DNA from: an uncultured Paracoccaceae bacterium
Lineage (GTDB): Bacteria; Pseudomonadota; Alphaproteobacteria; Rhodobacterales; Rhodobacteraceae
Direction: 5' to 3'
Assembly (NCBI GenBank): GCA_958439195.1
Contig: OY288149.1
Span: forward strand, 1-64,000
Length of the DNA stretch: 64,000 nt
Shown here in pieces: positions 9,522 to 17,862 of the stretch. The position numbers and the translations under genes are program-made. The number at the start of each line of letters is the position of its first letter. Positions within the stretch are counted from its first letter, which is position 1. The notes beneath the pieces were generated by a model that was not told where the DNA came from, did not search any database, and saw only the letters and a list, made by a program, of their open reading frames with translations.

Positions 9522-10139
9522 TCAGCCCAGGGCCGCGCGAACGGTGTGCAGGATGTCAGCGGCCACCGCATCGGGTGTGCGCGCGCCGTCGATGATGCGG
9601 AACCGGGGGTGTTGTTCGGCCAAAGCGAGGAACCCGGCGCGCATTCGTATCTGGGTGTCCAGCCCCATGTCTTCGAAGCGCAGTTCGGTTCCGGCGCGGG
9701 CACGGGCGCGGGACAGGCCCATAGCGGGGTCGATGTCGACAAGGATCGTCAGATCCGGTTCCGTGGCGATCATCAGATCATGCAGGCGGTTGACCGTGGT
9801 GGCCAGATCGCCGCGCGTGATGCCCTGGTAGATGCGGGTGCTGTCGGCGAAACGATCGGTGATTACAACTTCGCCGCGTGCAAGGGCCGGTCGGATGGTC
9901 TTTTCCAGATGGTCGCGGCGGGCGGCGGTGAACAGCAGAATCTCGGTCTCTGGTGACCAGCGGTCGGGGTCGCCCTGAAGCACGAGGCTACGAATCTCTT
10001 CCGCGCCGGGTGAGCCGCCCGGTTCGCGGGTGAGCGTGACGGCATGGCCATCCGTGCGCAGGGCATCGGCCAGAAGGCGGGCTTGGGTGGATTTGCCCGA
10101 ACCGTCAATACCTTCAAAGCTGATGAAACGACCCGGCAT
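9522..10139 (-). CDS. tmk: Thymidylate kinase
   Basis: A 205-residue dTMP kinase. P-loop FEGIDGSGKSTQ at residues 8-19, DR motif TREPGGSPGAEEIRS near residue 37, and DRFADSTRIYQG near 93, which carries the catalytic Arg/Asp. It phosphorylates dTMP to dTDP for DNA synthesis. Its ATG overlaps the stop codon of the upstream carboxypeptidase by one base. Confidence 0.95.
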   Translation of the reverse strand: MPGRFISFEGIDGSGKSTQARLLADALRTDGHAVTLTREPGGSPGAEEIRSLVLQGDPDRWSPETEILLFTAARRDHLEKTIRPALARGEVVITDRFADSTRIYQGITRGDLATTVNRLHDLMIATEPDLTILVDIDPAMGLSRARARAGTELRFEDMGLDTQIRMRAGFLALAEQHPRFRIIDGARTPDAVAADILHTVRAALG

Positions 10140-11317
10140 CAGGACGCGGGGGCGGCGTCGCCGGTGCCGGACAAGTAACGCTGCATCAGGCGTTCGGCGG
10201 CGGTAGAGAGCCGCTTGGTGAACCCGCCTGCCGCAACATCGGTTTCCGCCACCAGCGGAATGCGGGCATCGGGCAGGTCGGGGACATGGACGATCAGTTC
10301 GGCCAGTTGCTGACCTGCGGTAATCGGGGCCTGGATCGGGCCGGTAAAGATTACCTCGGCGGTGACTTTGTCCTGCACCTGTGCCGGGACCAGAAGGCGC
10401 AGGTCTTCGGCGGGGACAAGTCCGACGGTTTCGACGGCACCCATCCAGACCGGGGCGTCGGTCACGCGGGTTCCGGCCTTGACGATGGTCTTTTCGGTGA
10501 ACTGGCGGAAGGCCCAGTTGACGATCGCTTCGGATTCTTCGGCACGGGCGGCGTCTGAATTCAGGCCGGTGATGACAAAGATCACCCTGCGGTTGCCCAT
10601 GACGGCCGAACCTGCAAGGCCATAGCCCGCCTCGGACGTGTGGCCGGTTTTCAAGCCGTCCGCCTGCCAGTCAGAGGCCGAGATGCGCAACAGCGGGTTG
10701 CGGTTGTTGGCATTGGCGGGGGCGCGGTCCATGAAGTTGAAGTTGGTTTCTGCGAAGATCGGGTAATATTCGGGAAACTCGGTGATCAGTCGCTTTGACA
10801 GGATGCCCAGATCGCGCATCGACATGCGGTGCCCTTCGGCGGGCCAGCCAGAGGCGTTCTTGAAGGTGGAATTCGTCATCCCCAGCGCCTGTGCGCGCTT
10901 TGTCATTTCCTCGGCGAATTTTTCTTCGGACCCGGCCAGACCTTCGGCCACGACGACGCAGGCATCATTGCCAGAATTGATGATCATGCCGCGGATCAGG
11001 TCGCTGACGGTGGGGCGATCGGTTTCGTTCAGGAACATGGTCGAGCCTCCCATCGCCTTGGCGCGGGAGGACACGGAAAAGGTGGTGTCCGGGCTGACAC
11101 GGCCATCGCGCAAGGCTTCGAACAGCATGTTGATTGTCATCAGTTTGGACATCGACGCCGGAGGAAGCGGTGTGTCGGCGTTCTTGTCCAGCAACACAGT
11201 TCCCGTCGTCATGTCATAGACCCAGGCCGCGGTGGCGCGCGTTTCAAAGGCGCGGGCGGGAAGGGCAGCCATGAGCACGAGGGCAGCAAGGGCAAGGGTG
11301 CGGCGCAGGGTGATCAT
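10139..11317 (-). CDS. D-alanyl-D-alanine carboxypeptidase (penicillin-binding protein 5/6 family)
   Basis: A 392-residue periplasmic PBP. A signal peptide (about residues 1-23, ending PARA) precedes the catalytic domain. The three active-site motifs are present: SxxK in PPASMSKLM (around residue 58), SGN in IINSGNDACV (around 117) and KTG in DGLKTGHTSE (around 221). A C-terminal PBP5-type beta domain and an amphipathic tail (FTKRLSTAAERLMQRYL) probably anchor it to the inner membrane. It trims the pentapeptide of peptidoglycan. The SPOR lipoprotein lies just upstream. Confidence 0.92.
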   Translation of the reverse strand: MITLRRTLALAALVLMAALPARAFETRATAAWVYDMTTGTVLLDKNADTPLPPASMSKLMTINMLFEALRDGRVSPDTTFSVSSRAKAMGGSTMFLNETDRPTVSDLIRGMIINSGNDACVVVAEGLAGSEEKFAEEMTKRAQALGMTNSTFKNASGWPAEGHRMSMRDLGILSKRLITEFPEYYPIFAETNFNFMDRAPANANNRNPLLRISASDWQADGLKTGHTSEAGYGLAGSAVMGNRRVIFVITGLNSDAARAEESEAIVNWAFRQFTEKTIVKAGTRVTDAPVWMGAVETVGLVPAEDLRLLVPAQVQDKVTAEVIFTGPIQAPITAGQQLAELIVHVPDLPDARIPLVAETDVAAGGFTKRLSTAAERLMQRYLSGTGDAAPAS

Positions 11318-11362
11318 GCGGGTCTGTCCTTTTGTCGGGTCTTTCGGAGGGCGGTTTGCGGT

Positions 11363-12265
11363 TTATCGACCGGTGGCATAGGCATCGGTGAAGCCCAGCC
11401 CCTTGACCTTGGTCAGAAGGGCGGCGCGTTCGCCGGAACCGGTGGCGGTGACGCTCCACCAGGTTTTGCCCTGGGTGGTTTCCTTGCGCGAGGTGGCGGT
11501 GATCCCGGCCTTTTGCAGCGTTTCGACAGCACGGTTGGCATTGGCTTCGACCGAGAAGATGCCGATCTGGATCGTGGTGCCACCAGAGGCTGTGGCGGTT
11601 GCAGCAGCCGGTGCCGGAGTTGTTGCAGGGGTCGAGATGGTGGGGGCGGGCGGGTTGGCCGGGGCGGTGCCTTCCACCTTGTCCAGCGCGGCCGTGGCGA
11701 CGGCACCGATGTCTGCACTTGTCGCGGTGGGCGCGGGGGTGATTGGTGCGGCGTCCGCGGACGCCTCGGCCGTCAGTGTTTCGTTCGCGTCAAGCAAGGG
11801 TTTCGCCGCGTCGGTTTCGGGGGCCACCTCTTCGCGCCGCAGGGCGGTGACGCTGATTTGTGCGGGCTGACCGGCCAGAAGGCCCAGCGCCTCGGCCGCG
11901 TCGGACGAGATTTGCAATTTGGGGCCGGGATTGAAGGCCTCGCGCTTGAACAACGCGCCGATGACGAATTTTCCGTTGGCCGGATTGCGCAGGATCACCC
12001 GTTCAGGATCGACCGCATCGGCAGAGGCCACCCAGACACCACCCAGCGACGGGCGACCATCCCAAAGCGCCTGATCGGTGACCTGAAACACTTCGGGCGC
12101 TTCGACATCGGTGTCGACGAGTTTGACCGAACGTGCGGGGGCGGCGGCAGCGCCGCTTTCATCGCTGGACTTGCGGGCAAAGGGGTTCTGTCCAGGTTGG
12201 CACGCTGCCAGAACCGCAATTGTGGAAAGAAGAAGCGCGAGGCGCGCTTTCGGATGTCCTGCCAT
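11363..12265 (-). CDS. SPOR-domain lipoprotein
   Basis: About 300 residues. The chosen ATG at 12265 gives MAGHPKARLALLLSTIAVLA followed by AC, a lipoprotein signal with lipobox LAAC; ATG 12277 is an alternative and the frame continues upstream without evidence of coding. The middle is rich in Ala, Pro and Thr (a wall-spanning linker) and the C-terminus (about 225-300, from QIGIFSVEANANRAVETL) is a SPOR domain that binds denuded glycan strands at the septum. Relatives resemble the rare lipoprotein A/SPOR proteins next to dac genes. The 45-base gap suggests cotranscription with the carboxypeptidase gene. Confidence 0.8.
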   Translation of the reverse strand: MAGHPKARLALLLSTIAVLAACQPGQNPFARKSSDESGAAAAPARSVKLVDTDVEAPEVFQVTDQALWDGRPSLGGVWVASADAVDPERVILRNPANGKFVIGALFKREAFNPGPKLQISSDAAEALGLLAGQPAQISVTALRREEVAPETDAAKPLLDANETLTAEASADAAPITPAPTATSADIGAVATAALDKVEGTAPANPPAPTISTPATTPAPAAATATASGGTTIQIGIFSVEANANRAVETLQKAGITATSRKETTQGKTWWSVTATGSGERAALLTKVKGLGFTDAYATGR

Positions 12266-12715
12266 GTTCAGCCCCATTGCCGCACGTTCACCGCGCGCGT
12301 TTCTGCCCGGATTGCGGGCTTTTTGCCGTTTTGTTCCTGCCCTGCCTATGGGCCTGCCTGTGGGCCTACCCCAACTGACTGCCAAAGCATACAACCTGGC
12401 TGGTCAGGTGGAAAGGGCAGGGGTGGCGGATGGGCGGAATTCTCACGCCATCGTGGCCTTTCGAGACCGATGAAGGCCGGCGCCTGCATCCAGGCATTTC
12501 GATTGCGGGCAGGTGTGGCATGGGCCGTATCGGTTGCGAGGCAGTGGGTGATGCGCGATGGGGCGGCAGATTTGTACGTTTCATCCAGCCAAAAGAGCAA
12601 AGCAGGTGCTGGACGGCGAAAGCGGAAAGTGATTAGAACCCATGGCCTGCTGGCGCGACTGGTACGGATTTGGGCTGACATTATAAGCCCATCCACGAGG
12701 AAGCCTGTGCAGAAT

Positions 12716-12805
12716 GGAAGTGTGGCCGAGTGGTTTAAGGCTCTAGTCTTGAAAACTAGCGTACGGGGAACCGTACCGTGGGTTCGAATCCCACCGCTTC
12801 CGCCA
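12716..12805 (+). tRNA. tRNA-Ser (anticodon UGA)
   Basis: A 90-nt type II tRNA with encoded CCA. Acceptor arms GGAAGTG and CGCTTCC pair; the anticodon stem CTAGT/ACTAG encloses CTTGAAA with anticodon TGA; a long variable arm GTACGG-GGAA-CCGTAC is present, as expected for serine; T arm GTGGG-TTCGAAT-CCCAC. An integrase gene lies about 600 bases downstream, so the 3' end of this gene is the probable island attachment site. Confidence 0.97.
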
Positions 12806-13171
12806 CCCGCTATCGCGAAAGCATTCTCCGGCGGTGGCTTGGCACAGATTTTTCCGTTGTTTTCGAGGGTTATGCTGGGTCGGCTCAGCACTAGCACCGG
12901 CGGCAGGAGGCCCGGTCGCGTTCTCTCGAGCCCATTTCTCTCTGAGGCTGTGAACTGCGCCGGAAAGGTACAAAGCCGTTAAGGCATTGAAAAGTGGTGC
13001 GTAATTACCTGCTTCCTCGCACCTTCGACATGGGTCCTATGTGGCCTTGACCTGCCTCTGACATCGAAATGGCTCCTAGTTGCAGGGACTTAATCCTCTG
13101 GATGGGCCGAGGCATTTGCACGGGCTTGCCAACAAGATAGCCGTGCGGCACATTCCGGCAGAAGAACGAGT
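12806..13171. other. Intergenic stretch between tRNA-Ser and integrase region
   Basis: I see no convincing gene here. It begins directly at the tRNA 3' end and would hold the attachment junction and the leading edge of the island. No second copy of the tRNA 3' end was found in the window. Confidence 0.4.
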
Positions 13172-13185
13172 AAGGAGTATTAACT

Positions 13186-13350
13186 GTGCGGTTAACCGGA
13201 AGAATGCGTCAGACCTTTGCAGTGACTGGTCTGATCTTGGCGGCGATCCTTGCCTACTTGGCTTTATCGGAACCGGCCTATTTGATCGCAGCCGTCATTG
13301 TTTATGGGGTAACGAAGCTAGGTGTGCACGTGGTCCCCTGGCAAGGATAA
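13186..13350 (+). CDS. Small membrane protein (54 aa), hypothetical
   Basis: A 54-codon frame from GTG 13186 with AAGGAG eight bases upstream (13172-13177). The product begins with a basic stretch (RLTGRMRQ) and is then almost entirely hydrophobic (FAVTGLILAAILAYLALSEP, then a second segment ending VTKLGVHVVPWQG), suggesting two short membrane helices. A start at ATG 13204 is possible. No known family recognised. It lies just upstream of the integrase in the same direction. The strong ribosome site and coherent membrane topology argue for a real gene. Confidence 0.4.
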   Translation: MRLTGRMRQTFAVTGLILAAILAYLALSEPAYLIAAVIVYGVTKLGVHVVPWQG

Positions 13351-13412
13351 AGGACTGCTCTCTGCTAGGCTTACTTGCAGTAGCCTCTTGTGATCCTGTC
13401 AGATCATGAGGA

Positions 13413-14768
13413 TTGCCAGACATGTCGCAGATGCTTCAGGCCCGTCTTGCTGGACCGCAGGACACCATCGCTTCTTGTCCATTTCAGACCAGGCCCGAGA
13501 TAGAACGTCTTGGTCAAAGAGACGCTCCCTACTGGCATCACTTTCTGGTGGGGCGCCACATCGGTATTCACCGTCCAGACGGCCGTCATTGCAACTGGAC
13601 AGCACGATTGTTGACAAAGGATCGCCGCTACATCCAGAAGTGCCTTGGCCCAGCCCTTGATCTGGGCCGTGGCTGTCTTTCTTACGCAGAAGCAGTGCAG
13701 GCCGCCTTTTCCTGGTTCGAAGAGTTGACTGTGAAGGGTGGCGCGGCTGAACAGGCCCCGCGAGGTCGAACGGATGCGCTATGCTTCTGTCCGACGGGAG
13801 ACGTTTACACCGTTGGTCACGCCCTGCATGACTATCTGGATTGGTCGAGGATCGCCCGGTCCGCGGGTGGTCATTACAACATCATAACTTTGATCAACCA
13901 CCACCTAACGCAACGGGTAACCCATCTTCCGCTCGAGAACTTCACTGCCACGCAGCTACAAACGATTGCATTGCAGATCATCCGGACGCCACCACGTCAT
14001 GGCTTCTCGAAGCGCATGGCCGCAGTCGAAAGGGATGATCTATCGCCCGACGAACTCCGGCGCAGGAAGCGAACTTACAATTCCATTGTCGGGATCCTGA
14101 AGGTCGCATTCACCCATGCCTGGGATGCGGGCAAGATTGAGACTGATCGCCCGATCAGGTGCTTGAAACGCATCTCGGTGGTCCACACACCGCGCTTGCT
14201 CTTCCTGAACCGGGAAGAGTGTCGTGCCCTTCTGGCCACCTGCACGCCAGCGCTGAGAGACCTCGTGCTGGCAGCATTGTATTCAGGTTGTCGTGTGGGT
14301 GAACTTGCGAGCCTGCGGGTAGAGGATGTGGGGCACCAAGTGTTCGGACTACGTATTGCGGCGTTCAAGCGCAGTCCGGCCCGCTTTGTGTTCTTGCCGG
14401 ACGAAGGCATGGCCTTCTTCCTGCGCATGATTGAGGGCAAGGCACCGAAAGACTTCGTTCTGCGATCAGAAAAGGGAAAGGTCTGGAAGCGTCAGCATGC
14501 CAGTCTGTTTCGAAGGGCCGTGCAGCAAGCGAACCTGCCACCCGACTTCGTGTTCCATGGTCTGCGCCACACCTACGCAAGTGATCTAATTCGGCAGGGC
14601 GTTCCGATCGAGGTCGTGGCACGGCAATTGGGTCATGCCGACATCCGAACTGTTGCGGAGACCTATGGCCATATTGCCGAGCAGTTTCGCGAAGAGCAGA
14701 TCCGGACGAAGTTCTCGCCGTTGGACGACGGGGAACTCAGTGCTGCGCAAAGAAAGGCTGGGTGTTGA
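13413..14768 (+). CDS. Tyrosine recombinase (island integrase), C-terminus altered by IS21
   Basis: A 451-residue phage-type integrase. The catalytic domain is clear: first Arg in YSGCRVGELASLR (about residue 292), HGLRHTYAS (His-x-x-Arg, about 383), a second His in QLGHADIRTV, and the nucleophile Tyr in VAETYGH about 418. An upstream region resembling a core-binding SAM-like domain spans about 150-240. The start ATG 13413 is chosen from the track of coding; the second in-frame ATG is at 13422. The last codon and stop lie inside the IS21 end at 14763, so the original C-terminal residues are lost, but the catalytic Tyr is intact. The target is probably the tRNA-Ser gene upstream. Confidence 0.9.
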   Translation: MPDMSQMLQARLAGPQDTIASCPFQTRPEIERLGQRDAPYWHHFLVGRHIGIHRPDGRHCNWTARLLTKDRRYIQKCLGPALDLGRGCLSYAEAVQAAFSWFEELTVKGGAAEQAPRGRTDALCFCPTGDVYTVGHALHDYLDWSRIARSAGGHYNIITLINHHLTQRVTHLPLENFTATQLQTIALQIIRTPPRHGFSKRMAAVERDDLSPDELRRRKRTYNSIVGILKVAFTHAWDAGKIETDRPIRCLKRISVVHTPRLLFLNREECRALLATCTPALRDLVLAALYSGCRVGELASLRVEDVGHQVFGLRIAAFKRSPARFVFLPDEGMAFFLRMIEGKAPKDFVLRSEKGKVWKRQHASLFRRAVQQANLPPDFVFHGLRHTYASDLIRQGVPIEVVARQLGHADIRTVAETYGHIAEQFREEQIRTKFSPLDDGELSAAQRKAGC

Positions 14769-14872
14769 TTTCCACTGAGAACTGACCCGGGTAGGCGGAT
14801 AATTTCCATTGAGATTTGACCCATGTGACCCTCCCCCGAGCGAAGAGCGAGGGGGTCAAAGGAGTGATCGAC

Positions 14873-16405
14873 ATGGGACTACTCAACGTGATCCGGAAGC
14901 TGCGCCTACGTCAGGGTTTGGCGATCCGGGAGATCGAGCGCCGCACCGGAGTGTCGCGCAATACCATCAAGAAGTATCTGAAGGCTGATGTGATCGAGCC
15001 CAAGTTTGCGACGCCGGAACGGTCGAGCAAGCTTGATCCATTTGCCGAGACGCTGGCAGGCTGGCTTAAGACCAATGCGAAGAAGGGACGCAAAGATCGG
15101 CACACGCTGAAGAAGATGCATGCCGATCTCGTCGCTCTTGGCTTCACCGGCTCCTACAACCGGGTGGCGGCCTTTGCACGGCAGTGGCGTGCCGATCGTC
15201 AGCGCGACGAGCAAACGACGGGGCGCGGCACCTTCGTCCCGCTGGCTTTCCGCCCGGGCGAGGCGTTCCAGTTTGACTGGAGCGAGGACTTTGCGGTCAT
15301 CGGCGGCGAGCGGATGAAGCTGCAGATGGCGCATATCAAGCTGTCTCACAGCCGGGCCTTCCTTCTGCGGGCCTATCCCTTGCAGACCCATGAGATGCTG
15401 TTCGACGCGCACTGGCATGCGTTCCGGGTGTTCGGCGGCGTGCCAGAACGCGGGATCTACGATAACATGAAGACGGCGGTGGATCTTGTGGGCCGCGGTA
15501 AGGCGCGGCAGGTCAATATCCGCTTTTTGGCCATGGCGAACCACTATGTCTTCGAGCCAGATTTCTGCAATCCGGCAGCAGGGTGGGAGAAAGGGCAGGT
15601 CGAGAAGAACGTCCGCGACTCCCGTCATCAGATGCTGCAAGGCATGCCGGACTTTCCCGATCTTGCCGCGCTGAATGACTGGCTGGAACAACGTTGCGTC
15701 GCGCTGTGGCACGAGACCGCACATGGCACGCTGCCTGGAACAATCGCCGATGTCTGGGCTGAGGAACGGGCAGCCTTGATGCCCCTGCCAGTGGCCTTCG
15801 ACGGCTTCATCGAGATCAGCAAGCGCGTCTCGCCCACCTGCCTGATCAGCTTTGAACGCAACCGCTACAGTGTTCCAGCATCATTTGCGAACCGGCCAGT
15901 CAGCCTTCGCGTCTACCCCGACCGGCTGGTCGTGGCTGCGGAAGGCCATATCCTGTGCGAACATATCCGCATCATTCAGCGCAGTCATAAGCAGCCCGCG
16001 AAGACGGTCTACGACTGGCGGCATTATCTGGCGGTCGTGCAACGCAAGCCGGGCGCGCTCAGGAACGGGGCACCCTTTCTGGAATTGCCGCCTGCCTTCA
16101 GACAGTTGCAGGACCATATGCTCCGCAAGCCTGGTGGTGATCGCGAGATGGTCGATATCCTTGCGCTTGTCTTGCACCATGATGAGCAAGCCGTGCTGAC
16201 CGCCGTGGAGCTGGCCTTGGCGGAGGGCGTGCCCACCAAGACCCACGTGTTGAACCTCCTGCACCGCCTGGTCGACGGCAAGGTCATCGATGGTCCGCCG
16301 CTGGATACCCCACAAGCGCTGACCCTGCGGCGTGAGCCCAAGGCCAATGTCGAGCGCTATGACGCCCTGCGCAGCCAAATTGCGGGAGGCCGCCATGCGT
16401 CATGA
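14873..16405 (+). CDS. istA: IS21-family transposase IstA (copy 1)
   Basis: A 510-residue transposase starting at ATG 14873, with AAAGGAG at 14858-14864. An N-terminal helix-turn-helix (QGLAIREIERRTGVSRNTI, residues 13-31) binds the ends. The DDE integrase core starts in FQFDWSEDFAVIG (first Asp) with the second Asp in GIYDNMKTAV and the Glu region near WEKGQVEKNVRDSR. A frame open to 14816 is not needed. It overlaps istB by 11 bases. Confidence 0.95.
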   Translation: MGLLNVIRKLRLRQGLAIREIERRTGVSRNTIKKYLKADVIEPKFATPERSSKLDPFAETLAGWLKTNAKKGRKDRHTLKKMHADLVALGFTGSYNRVAAFARQWRADRQRDEQTTGRGTFVPLAFRPGEAFQFDWSEDFAVIGGERMKLQMAHIKLSHSRAFLLRAYPLQTHEMLFDAHWHAFRVFGGVPERGIYDNMKTAVDLVGRGKARQVNIRFLAMANHYVFEPDFCNPAAGWEKGQVEKNVRDSRHQMLQGMPDFPDLAALNDWLEQRCVALWHETAHGTLPGTIADVWAEERAALMPLPVAFDGFIEISKRVSPTCLISFERNRYSVPASFANRPVSLRVYPDRLVVAAEGHILCEHIRIIQRSHKQPAKTVYDWRHYLAVVQRKPGALRNGAPFLELPPAFRQLQDHMLRKPGGDREMVDILALVLHHDEQAVLTAVELALAEGVPTKTHVLNLLHRLVDGKVIDGPPLDTPQALTLRREPKANVERYDALRSQIAGGRHAS

Positions 16406-17165
16406 CCCCGCCGCCGCGGCCATCGTCATCATGCTCCGCAGCCTGAAGATGTATGGCATGGCTCAAGCCGTCGAGGATCTCATCGAGCAAGGGGCTCCGG
16501 CTTTTGAAGCCGCCATCCCGATCCTGTCGCAACTTCTGAAGGCAGAATTGGCCGAACGCGAAGTGCGCTCGATCGCCTACCACATGAAGGCAGCGCGCTT
16601 CCCGGCCTACAAGGACCTCGCGGGCTTTGACTTCGCCGCCAGTGAGATCAACGAGGCTACCGTCCGGACCCTCCATCGCAGTGAGTTCATGGACGGCGCC
16701 CAGAATGTCGTGCTGATCGGGGGGCCGGGAACCGGCAAGACCCATGTCGCGACGGCCCTCGGCATCCAGGCCATCGAGCATCATCGCCGCAAGGTCCGCT
16801 TCTTCTCCACCATCGAATTGGTCAATGCCCTCGAACAGGAAAAGGCCAAGGGCAAGGCCGGACAGATTGCAGAAGGCCTGACCAAGCTCGACCTCGTCAT
16901 CCTCGACGAGCTTGGATACCTGCCGTTCAGCGCCTCAGGCGGGGCGCTGCCGTTCCACTTGCTGAGCAAGCTTTACGAGCGAACCAGCGTCGTCATCACC
17001 ACCAACCTCAGCTTCAGCGAATGGGCAACGGTTTTTGGCGACGCCAAGATGACCACGGCCTTGCTCGACCGCCTCACCCACCGCTGCCACATCTTGGAGA
17101 CCGGAAACGACAGCTTCCGCTTCAAGGCCAGTTCAGCCGCAACAACCCGAAAAAAGAAGGAGTGA
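16395..17165 (+). CDS. istB: IS21-family helper ATPase IstB (copy 1)
   Basis: A 256-residue AAA+ protein related to DnaC. Walker A GGPGTGKTH near residue 113, Walker B LVILDELGY near 171, and the sensor-type TTNLSFSEW near 205. Start ATG 16395 has GGGAGG just upstream and overlaps the istA end (ATGCGTCATGA), as usual in IS21. IstB assists target choice and transposition by IstA. Confidence 0.95.
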   Translation: MRHDPAAAAIVIMLRSLKMYGMAQAVEDLIEQGAPAFEAAIPILSQLLKAELAEREVRSIAYHMKAARFPAYKDLAGFDFAASEINEATVRTLHRSEFMDGAQNVVLIGGPGTGKTHVATALGIQAIEHHRRKVRFFSTIELVNALEQEKAKGKAGQIAEGLTKLDLVILDELGYLPFSASGGALPFHLLSKLYERTSVVITTNLSFSEWATVFGDAKMTTALLDRLTHRCHILETGNDSFRFKASSAATTRKKKE

Positions 17166-17262
17166 AACCCGTCCTTGACCCACGACTGACACGAAATCCA
17201 TAATCAAAGGTGGGTCAAATCTCGATGGAAAACCCGGGTCAGTTCTCAGTGGAAATCAACAC

Positions 17263-17447
17263 CTTGCGGACGCGGCGGAAAAGTTGGAGGCTTGGCGTAG
17301 ATACTACAACGAGGAACGGCCACACGGCGCGATCGGCAACAAGGTCCCGATCATGCTCATGAAATCGGGGGGCGTCACCAGCCCGTCACCCTGAGCGCAG
17401 CCGGAAAACTCTGCCTTCGGGCGGTCCAACGTTGGGGGGGCGGATCA
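17263..17447 (+). pseudogene. IS3-family element remnant A: transposase tail and terminal repeat
   Basis: Directly after IS21 the frame gives a 43-residue tail with YYNEERPHGAIG, the conserved C-terminal signature of IS3 OrfB transposases, ending at TGA 17392-17394. Beyond the stop, up to GGATCA at 17447, lies the terminal inverted repeat. The same terminal sequence recurs, inverted, at 37137-37195. The 5' part of the element is missing at the IS21 border. Confidence 0.8.
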
Positions 17448-17512
17448 AATGACCACCGGGCTCCGGTCGCGGCTGGATGAAAGTTCAGTGGCAGGTCAGG
17501 CCGTCTGCGGGA

Positions 17513-17712
17513 CGAGTGCCTCAACTAGCACCTGTTCTCCAGCCTGCGCCATACCCGTCACTTGATCACGGCTTGGCGTGACGTTTACAACAATCATCCC
17601 CGCATACGAGCCTCGACGGCCTCACCCCGCGGGCGTTCCTCAACCGGTCAAAAAATGACCAAACCCTGAACAGAACTAACTTCTGAACGAGGACAAAACG
17701 GGGAGCAGGTCA
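17513..17712 (+). pseudogene. IS3-family element remnant B (decayed transposase tail)
   Basis: A second, different IS3 tail. One frame reads LRDECLN, an internal stop, then HLFSSLRHTRHLITAWRDVY; after a one-base frameshift around 17610 it continues SLDGLTPRAFLNRS and stops at 17684-17686. The following GAACGAGGACAAAACGGGGA and GCAGGTCA to 17712 is the expected element end. It stops right against the small gene at 17713. Clearly non-functional. Confidence 0.75.
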
Positions 17713-17862
17713 TTAGTCGTTGTCACAGTCCCCAATCTCATAGTCCCATGAGCCGCCCGCATCTAGACAGTCATCGATTGATAGCTGTCTGTGAACCCAG
17801 AATGCAGTTGGGACAACGGTAATAACGCAGAGCGCGACGAGCGCCAATTTTTTCTTTATCAT
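17713..17862 (-). CDS. Small one-helix membrane protein, candidate immunity to the SAA-like Rhs tip
   Basis: A 49-residue frame whose ATG (17862) overlaps the stop codon of the orphan Rhs tip by one base (TGATG). The product starts MIKKKLALVALCVITVVPTA, a basic N-terminus followed by one membrane helix (about residues 5-22), and ends with a short exposed part containing CLDAGGSWDYEIGDC, two cysteines that could form a disulfide. It stops at 17713-17715. Direct coupling to the last codon of an Rhs tip is the normal position of an immunity gene; the function is inferred, and I cannot name the family. Its 3' end abuts an IS3 remnant. Confidence 0.6.
   Translation of the reverse strand: MIKKKLALVALCVITVVPTAFWVHRQLSIDDCLDAGGSWDYEIGDCDND

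Larger units (their letters stand above)
14763..17261 (+). mobile_element. IS21-family insertion sequence, copy 1 (2,499 bp)
   Basis: Complete element with istA and istB. It begins TGTTGATTTCCACTGAGAAC and ends with the reverse complement of that (to 17261). A related repeat unit recurs just inside each end (14802-14823 and 17212-17232), the multiple-repeat ends typical of IS21. The predicted proteins are identical to those of copy 2 at 43966-46464. No target-site duplication is visible (GGCTGGG left, CCTTGCG right). It lies between the end of an integrase and a decapitated IS3 transposase, so it marks a rearrangement junction rather than a clean insertion. Confidence 0.95.

Noticed and set aside
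10829..12982. 717-codon plus-strand frame running through dac, the SPOR gene and the tRNA
   Set aside because: Gly/Arg-rich shadow crossing a tRNA gene and two convincing minus-strand genes.
13080..13409. 109-codon frame upstream of the integrase
   Set aside because: No ribosome site and irregular composition; a different frame in the same interval (13186-13350) has a strong ribosome site and membrane-protein character.
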